From Kiritimatiellia bacterium (GTDB lineage: Bacteria; Verrucomicrobiota; Kiritimatiellia; UBA8416; JAIOPI01), in NCBI GenBank assembly GCA_028822745.1, contig JAPKCZ010000030.1:1-11547 (forward strand): DNA of 11,547 bases, read 5' to 3'. Positions 6,923 through 11,547 of this stretch are shown in pieces. A program made the translations under genes and the position numbers. The notes beneath the pieces are model-generated. The model had not been told where the DNA came from. It saw only the letters and a program-made list of their open reading frames with translations, and ran no database searches. Each line of letters begins with the position of its first letter. Positions within the stretch are counted from its first letter, which is position 1.

Positions 6923-7643
6923 CACAAAGACGCAGCCAGCTGCCAACGCGGCGCCCGACGCGGAGCCGCTGTCCCTTGTGGGTTGCCTTGTGCGCATCGC
7001 AATAACGCTTGTTGTTCTTGCCGTCATTCTCTGGGTGACCGTCTTTTTTGGGTTGCGCACGCCTGTCTTGCAGGCTGTTGTGTGCGATAGAATTACGTCG
7101 TCCACAGGCATGGACTGTTCGTTGAGCGATGCCGCGTTGGTGTTTCCGTTGACCTTACGTATGCACGATGTCGCGTTAACAGAAAAGGGCGCTCCGGATT
7201 CGTTTCTGCAGGTGTCACAAGTGGATCTTGCGTGGGTGTCGTTACGTGGGCGCCGCACCTTGCTCGACAAGCCCATCGTGACGTTGCGCCAGACGGAGGA
7301 TCAAACGTGGCACCCGCAGTGTTTGACCGTGTTGCGTGCGGTGCATAGTCATGAACGACAAGCGTTGGGTGCGGAGGTACGTGTTATTGGCACGACACAT
7401 CGGATGACGGTGCGCGGCGCACAGGTCCGGTGGGTTTTTGAAAACGGGACCATTCATGATGGGCTGCGGGATCTTGACTTTCATGCTCAGCCCGTCAGAA
7501 TTATGGATCGTGTCGTGCAATACAGCGAAGTGCGCTATTCGTATGCAGGTGCAACGGATGCAGGCGAGGGCGATGTTCGTGATGCCTTTGCTTGGTTGAG
7601 CACAGAGACCATTGACTATATTGAAATTCCCGTTGATAACTGA
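6912..7643 (+). CDS. Single-pass membrane protein, AsmA-like N-terminal region, function unknown
   Basis: I do not firmly recognise this 243-residue protein. It has a short cytosolic N-terminus, one transmembrane helix (about residues 23-47) and a beta-rich outside domain. The part after the helix follows the pattern seen at the start of AsmA/TamB-type proteins: a segment with TGMDCSLSDAALVFPLTLRM (66-85) then VDLAWVSLRGRRTLLDKPIV, as in basic-strand repeats that line a lipid groove. Known AsmA-type proteins are usually longer, so this would be a mini version. ATG 6912 overlaps the end of yggS by 11 bp; there is no better start downstream before the membrane helix. It sits just ahead of the heptose/Kdo/Lpt genes, which would fit an envelope lipid or LPS role, but that is inference. 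Confidence 0.8.
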   Translation: MPNSTKTQPAANAAPDAEPLSLVGCLVRIAITLVVLAVILWVTVFFGLRTPVLQAVVCDRITSSTGMDCSLSDAALVFPLTLRMHDVALTEKGAPDSFLQVSQVDLAWVSLRGRRTLLDKPIVTLRQTEDQTWHPQCLTVLRAVHSHERQALGAEVRVIGTTHRMTVRGAQVRWVFENGTIHDGLRDLDFHAQPVRIMDRVVQYSEVRYSYAGATDAGEGDVRDAFAWLSTETIDYIEIPVDN

Positions 7644-7677
7644 TGTGCCGAGAAGGCGCAGGAGAAGACGGATCGTG

Positions 7678-7683
7678 AAGGAG
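7678..7683 (+). promoter_or_regulatory. Ribosome binding site that sets the rfaE1 start
   Basis: AAGGAG lies 8 nt upstream of ATG 7692, the standard spacing. It overlaps the alternative GTG at 7683, which therefore cannot use it, so 7692 is preferred as the start. Confidence 0.7.
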
Positions 7684-7691
7684 TGCAAAAG

Positions 7692-8696
7692 ATGACCGAT
7701 ATGGTGCAGGCAAAAGAGGTCATTGCACGGTTTCCGTCTTGTCGATTGTTGGTGATCGGCGATGCGATGCTGGATCGCTATGTGTCCGGGTTCGTGGAGC
7801 GCATTTCCCCCGAAGCGCCCGTGCCAGTGGTGCGCGTGGAGCATGAAGACGCGCGTCCTGGCGGTGCGGCCAACGTGGCGTTGAACATTCAGGCCATGGG
7901 CGGAAACGCCGTCATGGCCGCATTGATTGGACGCGATAGCGCAGGCGAAGACCTTTTAGGGTTGTTGAGCAGCAGCGGCATTGATGTGTCGGCTTGCGAG
8001 CAGGACAAACGCCTGACGACAACCGTTAAAACGCGTGTTCTGGCTGATCGACAGCAGGTTGTTCGTGTCGATCGCGAAGGGCAGGGCGTCGTCGAAGACG
8101 ACATCCTCGCGGCTTTCTGTCAGGGGATTACCGATCGGCTCGACAGTGTTCAGGGCGCTATTTTCGAAGATTATGGTAAAGGGGTGATTACGCAGGCGTT
8201 GGTCGACGACTTGGCGGTGCGTGGGCAGGCGGCAGGGATCATGCTCGGCTACGACCCAAAGCAAAACCATCACTTAAGCTTTCCGTCGCTGACGCTCGCC
8301 ACGCCAAATTACATGGAGGCCTGCGACGCTGCAACGCTTCCCATTGCGAGTTTACCAGATGATCCTCTGAAAAGTGATGCACTTGGCGCGGTTGCAAAGC
8401 GGTTGCAGTCGCGTTGGAACTGTGAACACCTCATGATCACACTGGGCCCGAGCGGGATGTATTTGGCGTCGCAAGGGCTAGGACCTATTCATATGGCGAC
8501 GCAAGCTCGCGCCGTTTATGACGTGTCGGGCGCAGGGGACACGGTCATCGCTGCGACCATGCTGTCATTGGCAGCGGGGGCAGATCCAGAACTCGCTGCA
8601 TACATTGCCAATCATGCTGCAGGTGTCGTGGTGGCCAAAGTTGGTACCGCGCCCTGCACGCGCGATGAACTCTTGGACAGCTTCGCTTCAGAATAG
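7692..8696 (+). CDS. rfaE1: D-glycero-beta-D-manno-heptose-7-phosphate kinase (single-domain)
   Basis: This 334-residue PfkB/ribokinase-family enzyme phosphorylates D-glycero-D-manno-heptose 7-phosphate at C1, an early step to ADP-heptose for the LPS inner core. It has VIGDAMLDRY (21-30), ERISPEAPVPVVRV (36-49), GGAANVALN (57-65), DYGKGV (160-165), ATPNYMEA (203-210) and the active-site/anion-hole motif DVSGAGDT (277-284, with Asp283 as catalytic base). The ERISPEAPVPVV signature separates it from other PfkB sugar kinases. It is the kinase half only; E. coli HldE also has a C-terminal adenylyltransferase of about 150 residues, which must be a separate gene here. It follows the AsmA-like gene by 48 bp and precedes kdsB by 61 bp. 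Confidence 0.94.
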   Translation: MTDMVQAKEVIARFPSCRLLVIGDAMLDRYVSGFVERISPEAPVPVVRVEHEDARPGGAANVALNIQAMGGNAVMAALIGRDSAGEDLLGLLSSSGIDVSACEQDKRLTTTVKTRVLADRQQVVRVDREGQGVVEDDILAAFCQGITDRLDSVQGAIFEDYGKGVITQALVDDLAVRGQAAGIMLGYDPKQNHHLSFPSLTLATPNYMEACDAATLPIASLPDDPLKSDALGAVAKRLQSRWNCEHLMITLGPSGMYLASQGLGPIHMATQARAVYDVSGAGDTVIAATMLSLAAGADPELAAYIANHAAGVVVAKVGTAPCTRDELLDSFASE

Positions 8697-8757
8697 GGTC
8701 TGGCGAAAAACGCCGCTAAGCAGCCAAAATCGGCCTGCCAATGACAGAAAGGTTGAC

Positions 8758-9510
8758 ATGACGAAACCATCCGTAATTGGGGTTATTCCTGCGCGCTGGG
8801 GTTCCACTCGCTTTCCAGGGAAGAGTCTTGCGCCGATCAGCGGGCGCCCGTTAATCGCTTGGGTGGTCGAGCGCGTCAAGCAGGCACAGTCACTGTCCGA
8901 TGTGATTGTTGCCACGGACGATCAGCGTATCGCCGATGTGGTGGAAGGTTTGGGTGTGCGTGCGGTGATGACTCGCCCGGATCATCCTTCCGGAACGGAT
9001 CGCATTGCCGAGGCGATTCAAGGGATGGACAGCGACGCCGTGGTCAATATTCAGGGCGACGAGCCACTGATCAGTCCTGCACTTATTGACGAATTGTCTG
9101 GGGCATTGCTTGAGGATGGGCGTTGGGACATGGCAACAGCGGTTGCGCCCATTGATAGGGAAGAGGATGTCACCAGTGCATCGGTTGTGAAATGCGTGTG
9201 GGGACAGGACGGTGCAGCGCTTTATTTCTCCCGCTCGCCCATTCCGCATGTCCGCGATTCGGATACGCACCTCGATGCATGCATCCATTGGCGCCATCTG
9301 GGGATTTATGCTTACCGGCGCAAATTTTTAGAAACGCTTGTTCAGACCAAGCCTTGTATGCTTGAAGAAGCCGAAAAGCTGGAACAGTTGCGTGCGCTTC
9401 ATATTGGGGGCCGAATTCGCGTTATTCAGACCGAAGAACGCGGAATTGGTGTTGATACACCCGCCGATGTGCCGTACGTTGAGTCCCTTTTGCGACAGGA
9501 ATGCGAGTAA
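8758..9510 (+). CDS. kdsB: 3-deoxy-manno-octulosonate cytidylyltransferase (CMP-Kdo synthetase)
   Basis: KdsB activates Kdo with CTP to give CMP-Kdo, the donor for addition of Kdo to lipid A, in the cytoplasm. The 250-residue protein shows IGVIPARWGSTRFPGKSL (7-24, nucleotide-binding loop with Arg13 and Lys22), SGTDRIAEA (78-86), NIQGDEPL (97-104, metal-binding Asp101), YFSRSPIP (156-163), HLGIYAYR (180-187), and GVDTPAD (231-237). Length and order are standard. ATG 8758 is chosen because family similarity begins at residue 7 and AAAGG (8748-8752) is 5 nt upstream; the frame is open farther upstream but that part has no family similarity. It ends 4 bp before kdsA, consistent with the two working as one unit. 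Confidence 0.97.
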   Translation: MTKPSVIGVIPARWGSTRFPGKSLAPISGRPLIAWVVERVKQAQSLSDVIVATDDQRIADVVEGLGVRAVMTRPDHPSGTDRIAEAIQGMDSDAVVNIQGDEPLISPALIDELSGALLEDGRWDMATAVAPIDREEDVTSASVVKCVWGQDGAALYFSRSPIPHVRDSDTHLDACIHWRHLGIYAYRRKFLETLVQTKPCMLEEAEKLEQLRALHIGGRIRVIQTEERGIGVDTPADVPYVESLLRQECE

Positions 9511-9514
9511 AAAC

Positions 9515-10348
9515 ATGTCAGAATCTCCGAAAATGCGAAATGTCCGATGCGGCAAGGTCACTTTCGGCCGCCGCGGGTCACTGGCCCTCATTTCTGGCCC
9601 TTGTGTTATCGAGAGCTTGGACGGTTGCATGGATATTGCGGGAAAGCTCGTACGCCTTGCACGCCAGCTCGAAATTCCGCTGGTTTTTAAGGCTTCCTAT
9701 GACAAAGCGAACCGCACCGCCATTTCCTCCTACCGAGGTCCAGGGCTTGAGGCGGGGCTTGAAATCCTCTCCGCAATCAAAGCACGCTATGGCATTCCGA
9801 TTTTAACCGATGTCCATAGTGTCGAGGAGGCGAGGGCGGCCGCGAAGGTCGTGGATATTCTCCAAATTCCAGCATTTTTATGCCGTCAGACGGATTTGGT
9901 CGTTGCGGCTGGCGAAACGGGGCGTATCGTCAACATTAAGAAGGGCCAGTTTCTAGCGCCTGGTGATGTTGGAAATATCATCGCCAAAGTCGAAAGCACC
10001 GGAAATCGACGCATATTGCTGACCGAACGTGGCGCCTCTTTCGGCTACAACAATTTGGTCGCCGATATGCGCAGCTTGCTTATCCTAAAGGAATATGGCT
10101 ATCCTGTGATTTTTGACGCAACACACAGTGTGCAGCGTCCGGGGGGAGCCGGAACAAGCACAACCGGCGACGGTCAGTGGGCGCCTGCTCTGGCACGTGC
10201 CGCTGTCGCGACGGGTTGTAATGGGATTTTCGTGGAAACGCACGTGGATCCAAGTCAAGCGAAGTCGGATGCCCAGAATGCGGTACCCTTCAGTGCGATG
10301 CGGAACATGTGGAAGCAATTAGTGGGAATACATGACATTGTATCGTAG
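9515..10348 (+). CDS. kdsA: 3-deoxy-8-phosphooctulonate synthase, metal-dependent class
   Basis: KdsA condenses phosphoenolpyruvate with arabinose 5-phosphate to give Kdo 8-phosphate. The 277 residues include FKASYDKANR (58-67), SYRGPGLEAG (72-81), TDVHSVEEA (98-106), QIPAFLCRQTDL (117-128), NIKKGQF (140-146) and FDATHSVQRPG (200-210). The family has metal-dependent and metal-independent forms. Here ISGPCVIES carries Cys30 where the E. coli metal-free enzyme has Asn. Cys30, His204, Glu241 and Asp252 keep the exact relative spacing I recall for the Aquifex ligands (Cys11, His185, Glu222, Asp233). The end segment reads KSDAQNA instead of the CDG motif of metal-free enzymes. ATG 9515 has no strong ribosome site, so ATG 9533 (residue 7) is possible. 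It overlaps the next gene by 17 bp. Confidence 0.97.
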   Translation: MSESPKMRNVRCGKVTFGRRGSLALISGPCVIESLDGCMDIAGKLVRLARQLEIPLVFKASYDKANRTAISSYRGPGLEAGLEILSAIKARYGIPILTDVHSVEEARAAAKVVDILQIPAFLCRQTDLVVAAGETGRIVNIKKGQFLAPGDVGNIIAKVESTGNRRILLTERGASFGYNNLVADMRSLLILKEYGYPVIFDATHSVQRPGGAGTSTTGDGQWAPALARAAVATGCNGIFVETHVDPSQAKSDAQNAVPFSAMRNMWKQLVGIHDIVS

Positions 10349-10760
10349 CCTTTTAGCGCTGGTGATGTGTTGCGCCATCGCTGGCGCGCAGGATTTTGAA
10401 GTCGAAGACCTGCGTGTGCCTCTCGAGCATTTTCCTGACGGCACCGTGAAGACGGAAGTCACTGCTAAGCGTGCCAAAGTCAGCGATACTGGCGCGTTGA
10501 TTGCGTCGGGCCTCAAAGTGGAGTTTCGCAACCCAGATGGCAGCGTGCATACGACCTTGAAGTCGAAGGTCTGCGTTTTCGATCGGGTCAATAAGCGGGC
10601 CGATTCGGACGATGATGTGGAACTGATCAAAGACGGAATTAAAATAACAGGAACGGGATTCGTATGGACGTCTGATGACGAGCGAATCAAAATCAAAAAC
10701 AACGTAGAAGTGACCTTAGAGAAAAAGAATCTCGGGTTCGACTTCTCCATACTTCGGTGA
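10332..10760 (+). CDS. lptC: LptC-like LPS transport periplasmic protein (short)
   Basis: This 142-residue protein has an N-terminal hydrophobic signal (about residues 1-19; possible cleavage near AGA-Q) and then a beta-rich domain of OstA/LptC type: repeated short strands with conserved positions such as FPDGTVKTEVTAKRA (36-50), GLKVEFRNPDGS, DDVELIKDGIKITGTGFVW and ERIKIKNNVEV. Position between kdsA and lptA matches lptC in the E. coli-type cluster, where LptC anchors the LptBFG complex and hands LPS to LptA. It is clearly shorter than the ~190-residue E. coli LptC, and the N-terminus could be either a cleaved signal or a membrane anchor. An LptA-like paralogue is the main alternative. It starts 17 bp inside kdsA, and its TGA (10758-10760) lies 5 bp before the chosen lptA start. 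Confidence 0.72.
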   Translation: MTLYRSLLALVMCCAIAGAQDFEVEDLRVPLEHFPDGTVKTEVTAKRAKVSDTGALIASGLKVEFRNPDGSVHTTLKSKVCVFDRVNKRADSDDDVELIKDGIKITGTGFVWTSDDERIKIKNNVEVTLEKKNLGFDFSILR

Positions 10761-10765
10761 ATAAT

Positions 10766-11242
10766 ATGCGACATTTTCTAACAATCGGCTGTCTTGTTTT
10801 AACCGTGGGCGTGTGCGGAGCGGCGCCTGAAAAGGCGCAGGACGTCACCCTTAAAAAGACCATCATTAAGTCGAATGAACTCACTTTTGATTACAAAAAG
10901 TCCACAGCCATTTTTGTAGGCGACGTTTTCGTGCAGGATCCAGGCATTAAGATGACGTCCGACAAAATGAACGTGCTTTTTGACAGCACCAATGAGGTCA
11001 AGTCGGTGACGGCTTCTGGCAACGTACGTTTGTGGCATGACGATATTACAGCAACCTGTAAACGTGCCATTTATCAGGCCCAAAAGGGCGAAGTTATTCT
11101 GTTGGGAAACGCCCGCTTGAAGCGTGGGGATGACCTCCTCAAGGGCGATGAAATCACCTTTTGGCTGGATAAAGAAATAATAAAATGTAAACCCGGCTAT
11201 CTAGAGATCATGTCTAATTCCGAAGCCCCAAAATTGCGCTAG
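10766..11242 (+). CDS. lptA: LptA/OstA family LPS transport periplasmic protein
   Basis: LptA forms the periplasmic bridge that carries LPS from the inner membrane LptBFGC complex to the LptDE outer-membrane translocon. The 158 residues have a signal peptide (about 1-20, ending CGAA) and an OstA-domain beta-jellyroll pattern: IIKSNELTFDYKKSTAIFVG (33-52), then DPGIKMTSDKMNVLF (58-72), VTASGNVRLW (81-90), ITATCKRAIYQ and GEVILLGNARLKRGDD (108-123). Length is close to the family norm. A GTG at 10757, overlapping the lptC stop, gives a start three codons longer; ATG 10766 is preferred because GGTGA (10756-10760) is 5 nt upstream of it. The C-terminus ends without a membrane segment. It lies directly upstream of lptB. 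Confidence 0.88.
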   Translation: MRHFLTIGCLVLTVGVCGAAPEKAQDVTLKKTIIKSNELTFDYKKSTAIFVGDVFVQDPGIKMTSDKMNVLFDSTNEVKSVTASGNVRLWHDDITATCKRAIYQAQKGEVILLGNARLKRGDDLLKGDEITFWLDKEIIKCKPGYLEIMSNSEAPKLR

Positions 11243-11320
11243 CCAGTTGGGCGTATTTAACCTATTCTTGAAGCGATGAGGCGTACAGGTTAAGCAAGCC
11301 TTTTAGGTACGAAAGTTCAA

Positions 11321-11547
11321 TTGCAAGCGACACTGAATAGACAAGAGGTTTCCGGTGAGCGGCTCAGTCTGGATGGACTGAAGCAGCCTGAGCCATTACT
11401 CACGGTCAGTGGGCTCGGAAAGAGTTATGGTGGACGCGAGGTCGTTCGAGGCGTCGATCTCAATGTGCGCCCTGGTGAAATCGTCGGCCTTCTCGGGCCC
11501 AACGGTGCAGGTAAAACAACGTCCTTTTATATGGTTGTGGGCTTGGT
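11321..11547 (+). CDS. lptB: LPS export ABC transporter ATPase LptB, N-terminal part (cut by window end)
   Basis: The translated 75 codons contain [19 protein letters not shown] followed by [17 protein letters not shown] and SFYMVVGL, a near-exact match to the LptB start in E. coli and relatives, with Walker [10 protein letters not shown]. LptB hydrolyses ATP to drive LPS extraction by LptFG. No ATG is in frame between the last upstream stop (TAA 11291-11293) and the Walker A region, so a non-ATG start is needed. TTG 11321 with GAAAG (11311-11315) 5 nt upstream is the best visible choice, and it adds about 23 residues before the usual family start. The rest of the gene, including the signature and Walker B, is beyond the window. 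Confidence 0.9.
   Translation, partial: MQATLNRQEVSGERLSLDGLKQPEPLLTVSGLGKSYGGREVVRGVDLNVRPGEIVGLLGPNGAGKTTSFYMVVGL

Noticed and set aside
11276..11293. Five-codon ATG reading frame just before lptB (possible leader peptide)
   Set aside because: It has a poor ribosome site and no regulatory codon pattern; frames this short arise by chance.

Overview
The window is a stretch of chromosome from a Gram-negative (LPS-making) bacterium. It carries a near-continuous set of core genes, almost all on the + strand, with no mobile elements, CRISPR, rRNA or tRNA. The gene set includes Kdo and heptose synthesis plus Lpt transport genes. The rhomboid protease has a charged C-terminal tail of a type I associate with Bacteroidota and Verrucomicrobiota-like proteins, and KdsA is of the metal-dependent class. 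Together with the poorly conserved lipoprotein and AsmA-like proteins, this makes a PVC-type lineage (Verrucomicrobiota, Kiritimatiellota or Lentisphaerota) a reasonable guess. No single feature proves it.

Layout. Positions 1-1683 hold a large helical-repeat lipoprotein whose start may lie outside the window. Positions 1714-2586 encode a rhomboid intramembrane protease. The tRNA adenosine deaminase gene tadA (2628-3113) is on the - strand, convergent with the rhomboid gene and divergent from dnaX. The 129-bp tadA-dnaX gap carries a plausible sigma70-type promoter for dnaX. From 3243 to the end every gene is on + with short gaps or overlaps: dnaX, ybaB, recR, yggS, an unrecognised one-TM AsmA-like protein, rfaE1, kdsB, kdsA, an lptC-like gene, lptA and the start of lptB, cut by the window edge.

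How the genes work together. dnaX-ybaB-recR is the classic replication/recombination cluster (clamp loader, nucleoid-associated protein, recombination mediator). It runs straight into an envelope block. RfaE1 makes activated heptose precursors. KdsA makes Kdo-8-phosphate and KdsB makes CMP-Kdo. LptC-like and LptA form the periplasmic bridge that carries finished LPS to the outer membrane, and LptB is the ATPase that powers it. The kdsC phosphatase, which sits beside these genes in E. coli, is absent here.

The most interesting point is in dnaX. A run of ten A residues (4993-5002) ends in a perfect A AAA AAC slippery heptamer in the correct frame, and the -1 frame reaches a stop after one codon. 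This resembles the E. coli and Thermus gamma/tau mechanisms, but here it would remove only the last ~42 residues, including a conserved-looking tail. dnaX also contains an in-frame 21-bp tandem repeat coding a Pro/Ala linker. The rest is largely ordinary core genome; I see no clear new defence or mobile system.
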